DNA from: Tetradesmus obliquus
Taxonomy: Eukaryota > Chlorophyta > Chlorophyceae > Sphaeropleales > Scenedesmaceae
Direction: 5' to 3'
DNA: 64,000 nucleotides
Assembly: GCA_030272155.1 (NCBI GenBank)
Contig: CP126193.1
Coordinates: 3,906,001-3,970,000 of the forward strand
Below the pieces are notes generated by a model, which searched no databases, was not told where the DNA came from, and saw nothing but the letters and a program-made list of their open reading frames with translations. Below, in pieces: positions 53,202 to 63,851 of the stretch. The position numbers were made by a program, and so were the translations under genes. How positions within the stretch are numbered: position 1 is the first letter of the stretch; each line of letters opens with the position of its first letter.

Positions 53202-53588
53202 GTCAAGAATGACGTGGCAAGAACGCCGTTTGGTTGCATACCACCAACTTCAGGTTATTAACGCAAGTGCAGTCAAACATGTGCATTCTAAAGCGATGTA
53301 AATGAGCAAGTGGCCTCCATCCAGGCTGGGTATGCTTGCTGCACCCTAAGCCCTCCAGCTACGCACGTACAGCTCAGCATCAGCAGCCATGAATCACACG
53401 TACATGCAGCATGCTTCAGGTTACTTTCAGGTGTGCATCCTTTACCTGCCTACCTACAAACTGGCAACCACTACACAACCGTCGAACCCTGATGCACTAA
53501 CATACAAAACTCCCTGATTCCCCGACACAGGGCTGTGGCACGAACAGCCACTGGCAGTGCAGTACATCATGCCGGCGAGTGCAGTACA
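53202..53588. other. Intergenic: cyclase 5' flank and 3' flank of solenoid gene D
   Basis: No exon is supported. The segment at about 53349-53450 resembles 60498-60620 downstream of solenoid gene F (shared CTCCAGCTAC.CACGTACAGC and a GTGCRTCC..TACCTGCCTAC end), so the paralogue duplication carried 3' flanking DNA with it. The cyclase promoter must lie here or overlap the end of gene D. Confidence 0.55.
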
Positions 53589-53599
53589 TCATGCCGGCG
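53556..53599. repeat. 22-bp perfect tandem duplication across the stop of gene D
   Basis: The unit AGTGCAGTACATCATGCCGG+CG occurs twice without mismatch, at 53556-53577 and 53578-53599. The TGA stop of gene D lies in the second copy, so the duplication places a spare copy of the last codons in the 3' UTR. Confidence 0.92.
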
Positions 53600-56500
53600 A
53601 GCCGCCAAGCGCCTGCAGTGCTGCACACATCTCCAAATAACCGTTCTGCGCAGCAAACTGCTGCAGGCAACGCAGCGTTTCCATGTCAACGCGTGCGGCA
53701 GCAGGCAAGGTGCATAGAATCTTCGCAACTGCAGTGCTCTGTGCCATCGCTGCATCTCTCAGCAGCCCGCCCAGGGCAGCTGCATCCAACTGCCTTGCAC
53801 CGCTCAAACCGCACAACGACGTCACAACGCTGGGGGTGCTGCTGCTGTTCCACGCCAACAGGTTATTGACTGCCAGCCGCAGCAGCTCTGCTACACCTGC
53901 CCCACTTATCTGCGCAGCGCCAGCAAGTCCACACAAGTTGGCGACAGCTGCGTGTTGCGTCTTCTCAACTGCAAGCGACAGCACGTCCTGCACGTCAGCT
54001 GCAGCGAGCTGCTGCACTGCTGCCAAGCCAAAAATCGGCCTGTGTGCCAGCTGCTGGCTGCGCTCGTCAGCTCCTGGAAAGCCGCGAAGCACCAGAGGCT
54101 CGTTTATCAGCTGCCACAGCAGCTCCTTGGCAGCTTCTGGCGTTATGCCACCTGCGTTGGGCAAATCACACAGCACGCGGATAGCCCTAGCCCAGCACTC
54201 CTTCAAAGCCAGGTCCAGCAGCTCCTCAACTTCTGCGCTGCTGAGCTCCCCTGCTGCTGGCAGGCCACACAAGCCTGCCACCAGCGTCGAGCAGCAGCAG
54301 CAGCTGGCCGCGTTGCTCTTCACTGCTTCTAGCAAGCTCCTAACCTGCGCCAGGCCCACGCTGCATGCAGCCAGCCGGCTGCACAGCTGCGCCACTGCAG
54401 TATTGACAGCTGTGTTGCGGCACCCTTCAGCACGCTGCTCGACCGCTGCCAGCAGCAGAGACACAACAGCTGTGCTATCCAGCTGCAGAGCAGCAGGCAG
54501 AGTGAACAGCTGCTTTACTGCTGTGCTGACGTCCTTGTTGGCTGCGTTTCTGGCAACCTGTCTCATATGCACTGCTGCTGCATCCGAGCCACGCGGTAAG
54601 GTTGCTGCTGCCCGGCTCCCAAGCTGCTGCACCGCCCTCAGCAGTATCTGCTGCAGCTGCTGCTGGCTCAGCTGGGCAGCGCCCGGCAGATCACAGACAC
54701 TAGCAACTACTTTGGGTTGATCCTGCTCCAGCGCTGCTGCCAGCACTGCTGCGACTGCATCTGCAGGCAGCTGCTGTGCTGCTGCTGGCTGCATCAACTG
54801 CTGCAGCACGTTCTGCTTGCAGTACTCCTGCTCAACTGCTGCACTGCTAAACAGCTTCACAGCCACAAGCAGGATATGCTGCAGCTGCTGCCATGTGATG
54901 TCCTGCAGGCAGGGCAGCTGCAGCAGCTTACCAAGCTTAGCTAGTGCTCCTCTGGCTTTCGTGGCTGCTGCCGCTGCTGCCTCCACCAGCTGCACCAGGC
55001 TCTCACAGTCCAGCTGTGCAGCAGCCGGACACATGCCGGTGTTTACTATCAGGCCAATTACCTTGTCATCTGTGCTGCGTGTGGCCAGTGCCAGCTGCAA
55101 CAGCCCTGCAACCGCAGCTGGCTCCAGCCTGCGCGCTGCAGGCAGGCGCAGCAGGTTGCTGACCACCTCATCGCTTCTGCGCTGCACTGCAGCCTGCAGG
55201 AGTCGATACATTGATGCCGATGACAACTGCTTTGCCGCTGGCAGCACGTTGGTGAGCTTGTACAGGATGCTGCTCCATTCCCACTTGTTGCTTTCTGCTC
55301 CTGCTGCCTGCTGCATCAGTGGCTCCACTGTGGCTAGGTCCAGCTGCTGGACAGCTGGCAACCAGCACACAGAAGACATGACACCGTGCTTGTTTTGGCG
55401 CTGGCAGAGCTGTATGGCAGTTTGCAGCAGCTGCAGCCCTGCTGCTTCATCCAGCTGCTCTGTTGCGCGTGCTGCTGCTTCACACACCACACCCAGCACA
55501 CCCTTCTGCGAGCTACCTGTGCGGCTGCACAAATCTGGAGCCATCTCTCGGTGCAGTGCTGCCCTGATCAGGCTGTCCATTGCAGCTGCTGGGATCTGCT
55601 GCGCTGCTGGCTGGGCCACCAGGTACTGCAGCATCTCCACATGGTAGCGTGCCACTGCTACATGCATGATCTGCTGCACTGCCTCCACACTCATCAGCGC
55701 AGGCAGGCTGCGGGAATGTGCGCTCTCCTGCAGGTACCGGAAGGCCCACAAGGCAGCTGACGAGTCCGCTAGTGCGGCAATGAAGAACATTGCGTCCAGC
55801 AGCTGCTGCCCTGAGGCTGGCTTGCTGAGCTGCTGCTTCAGCTTGCGCCTGGTCTTGTCTGTAGGGCCTGCGCTGCTGCCAGGCTTGGCCTGTTAAGCCA
55901 TGCGGGCGGTGGACAGTGGCGAATAGCAGGCGGGAGATGCAGTAATTTTGTGCAGTTGTGCGCTTGTGTCATGTTGTGTTTCAAGCTATGGCACCACCAG
56001 TAACACGCTCAGTCACATGGCTGGCAGTGCATTGAAGAGAGGCGCATGACATGCAGGATGCACCGTACGCAATGCCAGTGAACGGCCACAAGGCCAGCGC
56101 CTCGTACACACGCACATGAGCACAGCCCCAAAACATCGATTGAGCTCACCAGTCGGCAGATGGCAATTGCCAGGCCTGGCATGCCACTCGACGTAACCGC
56201 ACCGGTGTCCTTTGCCACAGTGTAGGCAGCAGCCACCCATGCCTCCACACCATACACGCCCTGCCTTGCTGCTGCCAGCACATCTGCATAGCTGAGTTGC
56301 AAGCCTGATCTGATCAGGATGCAAGCAACGTCATATCCAACGTTGGGGATGCGTAAAAGTGCTGCTGTTGACTTCTTTGCTACAGCTGTGCTGCCAGCAG
56401 TGCTGCAGAGCCATTGGACTATGCGCGGGTAGCGAGCTGGGGGTACTGGCTTGGCTGTATAGGAGTATGATGAGTATTACTGCTGCCTTCTGTGCTCTTG

Positions 56501-56665
56501 ACGCTCCTTGGCAGCAGCCACAACTGCTGGGATGAGAGGGGTGTTCAATGACAGCTGCAGGTAAGACGTGACACTGCTGCTCAGGTGCTTATTGCAGCTA
56601 CTCAGCCGGCACAAACAAGTCGCATCAAGGTAATTAAACAGGGTTGCAAGCACGCGGTGCTCCAT
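53589..56665 (-). CDS. Solenoid gene D: F-box-like head, LPAA-repeat body, in-frame TAA
   Basis: Function unknown. First exon 56665-56150 starts MEHRVLATLFNYLDAT, an F-box-like helix set (LFNYLDATCLCRLSSCNKHL), and after an intron 55889-53589 encodes 766 residues of repeats, stop TGA. At 56477-56479 an in-frame TAA separates the head (62 codons) from the rest of exon 1, which stays open and conserved (LSYADVLAAARQGVYGVEAW). The body is a series of about 36-45-residue units with consensus V-V-x-x-L-C-x-L-P-A-A-x-x-L-x4-V-x-x-L-L-x-x-A, predicting paired helices and an alpha-solenoid. F-box proteins normally pick substrates for SCF ubiquitin ligases; that role is only a guess here. Because of the TAA it may be a pseudogene, may use a downstream start, or may be two products. 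Confidence 0.65.
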
Positions 56666-57112
56666 GGGAGGCTCAGTCACGGTTGAGCGTGGCAGTCGCC
56701 AAGCAGGTGCGATCTCACAACAAATAAAGAGCTACATGCAGTCCGTAAGTCACGCTTTTACATCAAAAAAACATACTTATGTTCAAGTGTTGTTGTTGAA
56801 TTGGACAGCCGGTGCACTAACAGCCAATGGATCATGTGGTTTTAGGTCTTGATTCAAACAGAGCACAGACAAGCATGCCAAGCAGCTTTCCTTTTGAGTT
56901 GGCGCAAGTCTTACATAACTATATGACGTTCGTAATACGAATGTTAAAACAGCACGCATATGTCTGTTTTTTGGGTTGGACCAGCATTCTCCAGTCGATG
57001 CCACGCCGGCGCACACCTCAAATGCAACAGAAGACATTGGCTGCCGTTCACACTTCACATTCTGGATTATACACACGGGCAGATTGCCCGGCAGGGGCAC
57101 AAGTCAATGCCA
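56666..57112. other. Intergenic between solenoid genes D and E
   Basis: This 447-base gap is noticeably AT-richer than its surroundings. I see no exon. TTACA at 56911-56915 (TGTAA on the minus strand) is about 200 bases past the stop of gene E and may be its polyadenylation signal. The rest would be the promoter of gene D. Confidence 0.5.
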
Positions 57113-60100
57113 CTACGCATGCATAAACAACGCCTCAGTAACAGCAGCATCGCCAGCCTTCGCGGCCAGCTGCAGCAGGTCATCCATAACATCTGCTGGT
57201 GTCTGAGCAGCATCTAAAAGCTTGCACAGCGCCGCTGTGGCCTTGCTGCTGTGGGCTAGGACTGCATCTCTCAGCAGCTGACCCACAGCAGCAGCATCCA
57301 ACTGCCACCGGGCGCTCTCCAAAGAACAAAGTGCTGTCACTACTTCTGCTGCGCAGCATGCTTGCAATGTTCCCCCTGCCAGCACAATACGCAGGGCTTG
57401 CTGCAGCAGCTCAGCTACGTCTGCAGCATCTATCTGTGAAGCACAAGCCAGCCCACACAAGCTGCTGACACTCAAGTAGTCATTCCTGTCAACTGCAAAG
57501 CGCAGCAAGCGCATGACTGTGCCAGGCCCCAGCTGCTGTGCTGCTGCTAAACCGCAGATGGGCCTCTGCAGCTGCTGCCTTTGCTGCACTTTGTCTTCTG
57601 AATACGGCGTTTCCTTGCGAAGCAGCTGCCACAGCAGATCTTCCGCCAATGCAGCCGGCAGCTGGCCAGCTGCGTGCAAGCTACACAGCTGGGCAACTAC
57701 TTCCACCCAGCTATGCTGCAGCGCCACGCTCAGCCAGCGGGCAATGTCTTTATCGTCAAGACTGTTGGCTCCTGGCAGCGCCCACAGTGCTGCTGCAGCT
57801 GCCGCACTGACCACCTCCTCCTTGACTTGCTCTGCTGCCTGCAGCAAGCTGCTGATGTTTGCAGCTGCTAGGCTCTGTGTGCCTGGCAGTGAGCACAACC
57901 TCTGAATGGTAGGTATAAACGCGATGGCATCAAACACATTGTTGCACTCAAGTGCAGCTGCCAGCAGAGCTGCAACAGCTGTGCTGTCAAGTTTGGCTGC
58001 AGCTGGCAGCTGCAGCACCTGCATGGCTGCCTCTATGTTCTCCTGCTGTGCTGTTTTCTTGGCGGCCTGTGCTGCTGACACTGTGGTGCAGCCGCACCGC
58101 ATTGGTACAATGGCTGGCGTGCACGCCAGCTGCACCGCCGTCAGAGCGATTGGCTGCACCTGCTGCGGGGTCATGCTGCCTGCTCCTGTCAGTGCACATG
58201 CACACTTGACCAGGCTGCCCTTCTGGGCCTCAACTGCTGCTGCCAGCACTGCCGCTGCCGTGTCAGCTGGCAGCTGCTCCGCAGCAGGTGACGCCAGCAA
58301 CTGCTCCACTACAGCGTATGGCTTGTTTATCACCGCTGTGCTGCGGAGCGCCTTCAATGGCGTGGCTAGCAGTTCCTGCAGCTGCTCTAGTTGGAGTTGC
58401 TGCATGCAGGGCAGCCGCAGCAGTGGCTGCAGTAGGGCGGCTGTGTGCGCTGCACCTGCCACTCGCAGCATCCCTGCTGCAGGGCCTCTTGTCACTTCTA
58501 CTTCGTCTCCCTCGGCTAGGTCTGCTCCCAGTCCTCTGTCTGCTGCCTGAGCCAGGTGCACCAGCAGCACCAAACTACTGCTGCGTAGATCTGCAGCTGC
58601 AGGCACCAGGCTCGTGTCTGTCAGCGATGCAATGCTGCGGGGTGCATTGAAGCTGCGCGAACCTACGGGTATACGCAACAGATTCACCACATCAAACAGC
58701 GTCAGCTCCTGGGCTGCTGGCAGGTGCTGCACCAAGCTGCTGACTATGCCGCCGCTGTCCTGCAAGAGTGCCCTGTGCAGCATCTCGTGCAGTGCAGCTG
58801 CTGGCAGCTCATGAGCAGCTAGCAGCTTGCTCAGGACAGCACTGGTGCCTCCTCCGCTTGCCGCGTGCTGCAGTAACTGCTCCAGCTTGGCTGTGGGCAG
58901 CTGCTGTACAGCTGGTATGCACGCGAGCAGCGTGACAAGACCGTCATCGGGCCGCAGCCGCAGCGCTAAATACATCAGCTCTGTTGCTGCGGCTGCGTCA
59001 AGCTGCTCTGTTGCGTGAGCTGCTACCTTGCACACAATGTCCAGGACTGTGCGGCCGTTGCTGCTGCCTTGCCTACTGGCAAGGTGTAGCGTAGTCCTGA
59101 TCATGCTGCCATATGCTGCTGCGGGCACCTGTGTTGCTGCCGGTTGTGCTGCTGCATGCTGCAGCACGCCTGCGTGGCCGCGTGCTGCTGCTACACTCAT
59201 AAGCTGCTGCACTGTTTCCACACTCAGCTCATTCTGCATGCTGCGCAGGTTTCGGCTGTTCTGCAGCGCTTCAAAAGCTGCTGCAGCTGCTGCTGGGTGA
59301 GTTAGGTTGGCCACGAGGTGCAGGGCATTGACCATCTCGCCTGCTGCTGCTGGGCTGCTGAGCTGCTGCTGCAGCTTCTGCAGCCGCTTGCTGCTGGGGC
59401 CTTTCTGGCTTGCACTCTTTGCCTGCAGGCACTCAAAAACAAACACATGCATGAGCGATACTAAGCCACAACTGTAAGCCAGGTGAACTATGATGTGAGC
59501 GCAGAGAAGGTTGTGCAAGGATACCAGCGACTGCTTTAGCACATACACACATGCAGACACCCCAAGCACTGCGTGGACGTCACTTGCCGTGGCATCCTCC
59601 TTTGCCCAATGCGTGCATACTCCAGACGTTATCAAACAACACATGCAAGCGAGCTTGCTCACCAAGCGGCAGATGGCGATTGCCAGGCCTGGCATGCCAC
59701 TTGCTGTGGCATCCTCCTTTGCCACAGTGTAGGCAGCAGCCACCCATGCCTCCACACCATACACGCCTTGCTGTGCTGCTGCCAGCACATCTGCATAGCT
59801 GACACGCACGCCTGCCTGGATCAGGGAGCGTGCAAGCTCCAGGCTGATCTTGGGCACACGCAGCAGCGCTTCCACCAGCTGCTGATTTGCCAGGGCTTCA
59901 CTGCCTGCCTTGCGGCAGAGCCACACAACTGCATGTTTGCTGCGTGCTTCCTCGCCATAAATGACGACACCAGGTCTCCTCCTGTAGCCATGCTCTGCGT
60001 ACTCAGCTGCCTGTTTCTTAAAGTACTGCTCGCTGAGAGCAGCAGCCAGCACTGCTTGGATCAAGGGCATGTGCAGGAAGTGCTGCAGGTGCAAGGTGAC

Positions 60101-60229
60101 ACTGCTGTGTAGGTACTTGCTGCAGCTGCTTAAAGATTGAAGAGACTGCTGATCGAGATAATTGAGCACCTCAGCTAAGCCAAGTGCCCTGATCGGGGCA
60201 GCAAGCCGTGCAGACATTGTGCAGCGCAT
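57113..60229 (-). CDS. Solenoid gene E: F-box-like head and LPAA-repeat body (intact)
   Basis: The intact member of the cluster; function unknown. Start ATG at 60229 (MRCTMSARLAAP), stop TAG at 57113-57115. Read straight through it is open for 1,038 codons, but 59662-59423 has a good donor (G|GTGAGC) and acceptor (CTGCAG|G) at the exact place where paralogues D and F have their intron, so the spliced product is probably 958 residues. The head holds an F-box-like segment (LAEVLNYLDQQSLQSLSSCS), then VSYADVLAAAQQGVYGVEAW shared by all three genes. The rest is about 15-18 helical-repeat units such as LPAAAKLDSTAVAALLAAAL and LCSLHAAGQLPAALAEDLLW. No signal peptide or membrane span is visible. 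The repeat recalls other plant and algal solenoids (OPR, PPR, armadillo) but fits none of their consensus patterns. Confidence 0.75.
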   Translation of the reverse strand: MRCTMSARLAAPIRALGLAEVLNYLDQQSLQSLSSCSKYLHSSVTLHLQHFLHMPLIQAVLAAALSEQYFKKQAAEYAEHGYRRRPGVVIYGEEARSKHAVVWLCRKAGSEALANQQLVEALLRVPKISLELARSLIQAGVRVSYADVLAAAQQGVYGVEAWVAAAYTVAKEDATASGMPGLAIAICRLVSKLACMCCLITSGVCTHWAKEDATASDVHAVLGVSACVYVLKQSLVSLHNLLCAHIIVHLAYSCGLVSLMHVFVFECLQAKSASQKGPSSKRLQKLQQQLSSPAAAGEMVNALHLVANLTHPAAAAAAFEALQNSRNLRSMQNELSVETVQQLMSVAAARGHAGVLQHAAAQPAATQVPAAAYGSMIRTTLHLASRQGSSNGRTVLDIVCKVAAHATEQLDAAAATELMYLALRLRPDDGLVTLLACIPAVQQLPTAKLEQLLQHAASGGGTSAVLSKLLAAHELPAAALHEMLHRALLQDSGGIVSSLVQHLPAAQELTLFDVVNLLRIPVGSRSFNAPRSIASLTDTSLVPAAADLRSSSLVLLVHLAQAADRGLGADLAEGDEVEVTRGPAAGMLRVAGAAHTAALLQPLLRLPCMQQLQLEQLQELLATPLKALRSTAVINKPYAVVEQLLASPAAEQLPADTAAAVLAAAVEAQKGSLVKCACALTGAGSMTPQQVQPIALTAVQLACTPAIVPMRCGCTTVSAAQAAKKTAQQENIEAAMQVLQLPAAAKLDSTAVAALLAAALECNNVFDAIAFIPTIQRLCSLPGTQSLAAANISSLLQAAEQVKEEVVSAAAAAALWALPGANSLDDKDIARWLSVALQHSWVEVVAQLCSLHAAGQLPAALAEDLLWQLLRKETPYSEDKVQQRQQLQRPICGLAAAQQLGPGTVMRLLRFAVDRNDYLSVSSLCGLACASQIDAADVAELLQQALRIVLAGGTLQACCAAEVVTALCSLESARWQLDAAAVGQLLRDAVLAHSSKATAALCKLLDAAQTPADVMDDLLQLAAKAGDAAVTEALFMHA

Positions 60230-60751
60230 TTGGAAACTGAGATCGTCGCAGCCAGAAGATCTAAGTTAATACCAACGCACCGAATAAGCGGCTCAGCCCC
60301 TCAAGTTAGCCAGGCCAGGTGTGACATGGAGGTTCGTGGTGTGATTCAAATTTAAAATGCAAGTTGAAATTGTGACCTGCGACACTGATGGAGGCTCAAT
60401 ATCAAGGACTTACGTTTTCAACAATCACATGTCTTGATCATCCTCCCAAACAGAGGCAGACACGACACGTCTGCTTGATGCCAAGCTGCCTGACTGCCTG
60501 TGCCTCCAGCTACACACGTACAGCTCAGCACTGCGGCTGTGAATTACAATCACCGGTACTATTACTTGCAGTACAAGCAGCATGCTGAACATGAATTCAC
60601 ATGTGCGTCCCTAACCTGCCTACTATAACACACTTGAGGCCACAGCATTGCTGAACACAGCATTTTGCCAATTTGCCATTCAGTGATCTTATGCCGTTGA
60701 CATGCAAACTGCTGCAGACCCGCTGCCGAAGGGCAGCTGTGAATGATCACT
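60230..60751. other. Intergenic between solenoid genes E and F
   Basis: No exon is supported. It holds the presumed promoter of gene E, a segment related to the 3' flank of gene D (about 60498-60620), and a TTACA at 60544-60548 (TGTAA on the minus strand) about 200 bases beyond the stop of gene F. Confidence 0.5.
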
Positions 60752-63700
60752 TTAGCAATATGTACACTTCACGTTGGGGAAGTCAGCCGGCATGCCGTCC
60801 AGCGCCTGCAGAGCTGCACACATTCCCCAATCACCGGCCTGTGCAGCAAACTGCTGCAGGCAGCGCATGAATGCAACCTCAACGTGTGCAGCAGCAGGCA
60901 GCGTGAACAGTGCCTTCACAACCGCACTGCCCTGCGCCATGACTGCATCTCTCAGCAGCTCAGCCACAGCAGCAGCATCCAGCTGCCGCGCACCGCACAG
61001 AGCGCACAAAGACGCCACAACGCTAGCCATGCTGCTGCTGTCATAAGCAGGCGTCAACAAGCGATCCATCGCCTCCCGCAGCAGCTCTGCTGCACCTGCC
61101 GCTGTTATCTGCGCAGCGCCAGGCAGCCCACACAACATAGCAACAACTGCAGCATCTTGCCCGCTAACTGCACATGACAGCACCTCCTGCACGTCAGCTG
61201 CACCAAGCTGCTGCACTGCTGCTAGGTTTAGTATTGCCGTGTGCAGCAGCTGCTGGCTTCGTGCTGAGGCTCTTGCTCGGCCAACAGAAGGCGGGTGCCA
61301 AAGCTCATACAGCAAGTCCCTGGCAACGGTTGGTGCAATGCTGCCTGCGTTGGGCAGCTCACAGAGCGCACTCATAGCCCCAACCCAGCCACACTCGACA
61401 TCATTCGACAATGGAATCGCCAGCAGCTCCGCAACCTCTTTGCTGCTGAGGCCGCCTGCTGCCGGCAGGCCACACACACGCTTCACCAGCGCAGCGCAGC
61501 AGCTACTGCCCTTGCTGCGCTTCACTGCATCCAGCAAGCTCCTGATCTGCGCAAGATCCAGGCTGCATGTGCTCAGCCGTTCGACCAACTGCGCAAGCGC
61601 AACATCTACAGCTGTGACATTGCATCCTTTAGTAGCATCATGCTCGACAGCTGCCAGCAGCAGTGTCACAACAGCTGTGCTGTCCAGCTGCACAGCAGCA
61701 GGCAGCTTGAACAGCTGCTGTACTGCTGCCGTGACGTCATCGGCAGCAGAGTGTCCACGCGCTGCTGCCGTTGTATAGCTTCCGGAGGAAGGCAGTGCTG
61801 CGCGGCTCCCAAGCTGCTGCACTCCCCGCAGCAGCACTGGCAGCAGCTGCTGCTGATTAAGCTGCGCAGCCCCAGGCAAGTAACACATGCTGGCAACTAC
61901 TTTGGGTTGGTCCTGCTGTGCAGCTGCTGCCAGCACAGCTGCCACTGCTTCTGCAGGCAGCTGCTGCGCTGCTGCCGGCTGCAGCAGCCACTTCAGCACC
62001 TGCTGCTTGTGGTACTCACGCTGGCCCGTTGAACCAGGGTGTGCTTCAGCTGTGCTGAACAGTTGAACAGCAGTGAGCAGCAGCTGCTGCAGCTGCTGCC
62101 GCCAGGCAACATCCTGCAGGCAGGGCAGCCGCAGCAGCATCTCTAGCATCTCCACTGCGCCCTCAGCTTCCTTGGCTGCTGTTGCCGCTGCTGCCTCTAC
62201 CAGCTGCACCAGCTCATCAATTTCCAGCTGTTCAACAGCGAAGAAAAAGCAGTGTTTGTCATAACGCTGACTATCCTGTTCTCGCTGCTGCGTGTGGCCA
62301 CAGCTGCCCGCAACACATCTGCAGCCGCCGCTGGCTTCAGCCGACGCGCTGCAGGATGGCGCAGCAGGTTGTGCACGATGTCGTGGCATCCGCGCTGCAC
62401 TGCAGACTGCAGGAGCTGGTGCATTGATGCTGATGATAGCTGCTGAGCTGCTGGCAGCCTGCTGAGCTCAGATAGGATGCTGCTGTGCCCAAACTCTCCC
62501 TCTTCTGCTCGCGCTGCCTGCTGCATCAGTGGCTCCACTGCTGCAAGGTCCAGCTGCTTCACAGCCGGCAGGGAGCACACCGCTGAGACGAGGCCGCAGC
62601 CATCCCTTTTGTAGCAGAGACGAAGCTGCACGGCAGTTTGCAGTAGCTGCAGCCCTGCAGCTGCATCCAGCTGCTCTGTTGCGCGCGCTGCTGCTTTGCA
62701 CAGCAGCCGCAACACGCCCTCCCCACTGTACCTGATGATGCGGCCACCTGGTGCCTCGCGGTACGGTGCTGCCATAATTAGGCTATTCATTGCTGCTGCT
62801 GGCATCTGCTTTGCTGCAGGGTGATCTACTAGGTACTCCAGCATCTCCTCATGGTGGCGTGCAGCTGCCACGCGCATGAGCTGCTGCACTGCCTCCCCAC
62901 TCAGCATCTTGTGCAGGCTGTCAAAGTGCTTGCAGTCCTCCAAGCACTCAAACGCCCACTCAGCTGCTAACGCGTGCGTGGTTCCGGCAATCAGGAACAT
63001 AGCATCCACGAGCTGCTCTGCTGCTGCTGGCTTGCTGAGCTGTGTCTCCAGCTTGCACCTGGTCTTGTCTGTAGGGCCTACGCTGCTGCCCGGCTTGGCC
63101 TGTTGGCAGCCAAGGATAGTGGCGGGCAGCATACAGCAGGGAACTTAAGTTCAACACAGCACGTTATTGCAGTGACGTCTCCAGCACCACACTGCGTTGC
63201 TGCCGGTTGATGCCTTGCAGGGCATGCAAGAACGCACACAGGAACATGCAGACCGCAGATGTACGCATTCTGGCGACCAACAAGCAGACAAGCCAAGGGA
63301 TGAGAACAGCCCCCTGTCACTTGATCTGAGCTCACCATGCGGCAAATAGCGACTGCCAGGCATGGCATGCCGCTTGCTGCGCCATCCTCCTTTGCGACAG
63401 TGTAGGCAGCCGCCACCCATGCCTCCACACCATACACGCCCTGCTTTGCTGCTGCCAGCACATCTGCATAGCTGATGCGAAGGCCTGACCTGAGCAGGAT
63501 GCACGCAACATCGTACCCCACATTGGGAACGCGTAACAGTGTTGCTGTTGACTGCTTAGCTACCGCTGTCCTGCCAGCAGTGCTGCAGAGCCACTGGACG
63601 CCCAGCTTGCGGGTTAGGGGTACCGGCTGCACGTCATCGTCTGCATAGGCGTATGATGAATGTTATCGCTGTTCTAGGTGCTCCTGATGCTCCTTGGCAG

Positions 63701-63851
63701 CTGCCACAACTGCTGAGACCAGAGGAGCTTGCAGTGAATGCTGCAGGTAGGAGGTGACACTGCTGCTCAGATGCTTGCTGCAGGTGCTCAGCCGCAACAT
63801 AGAGGTTGCATCCAGGTAACTCAATAAGCTGGTGGGCACTAGGTGCTCCAT
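60752..63851 (-). pseudogene. Solenoid gene F: paralogue of D with shared TAA and a frameshift
   Basis: Closest to gene D. First exon 63851-63336 (516 nt, the same length as in D) starts MEHLVPTSLLSYLDATSM, has the same F-box-like head, and carries an in-frame TAA at 63663-63665, homologous in position to the one in D. The intron ends at 63100 and the repeat body runs 63099-60752. The body is 2,348 nt, not a multiple of three: homology to D passes from one frame to another near 62235-62255, around a CTTTTTCTTCG stretch. The second part then runs open for about 495 codons to TAA at 60752. Two lesions suggest a decaying copy, though a sequencing error could explain the frameshift and the TAA may be tolerated, as in D. 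Repeats are otherwise well preserved, so the decay would be recent. Confidence 0.6.

Noticed and set aside
53683-55647. Plus-strand open frames of 345 and 276 codons across solenoid gene D
   Set aside because: They are Ser/Cys/Ala-rich complements of the LPAA repeats on the minus strand, a known effect of GC-rich codon usage; the minus frame is conserved among paralogues.
56477-63665. Nuclear reassignment of TAA to a sense codon to explain the stops in D and F
   Set aside because: The plant-type gene and gene F itself end at TAA, and the other genes end at TAG or TGA, so all three stops behave normally here.
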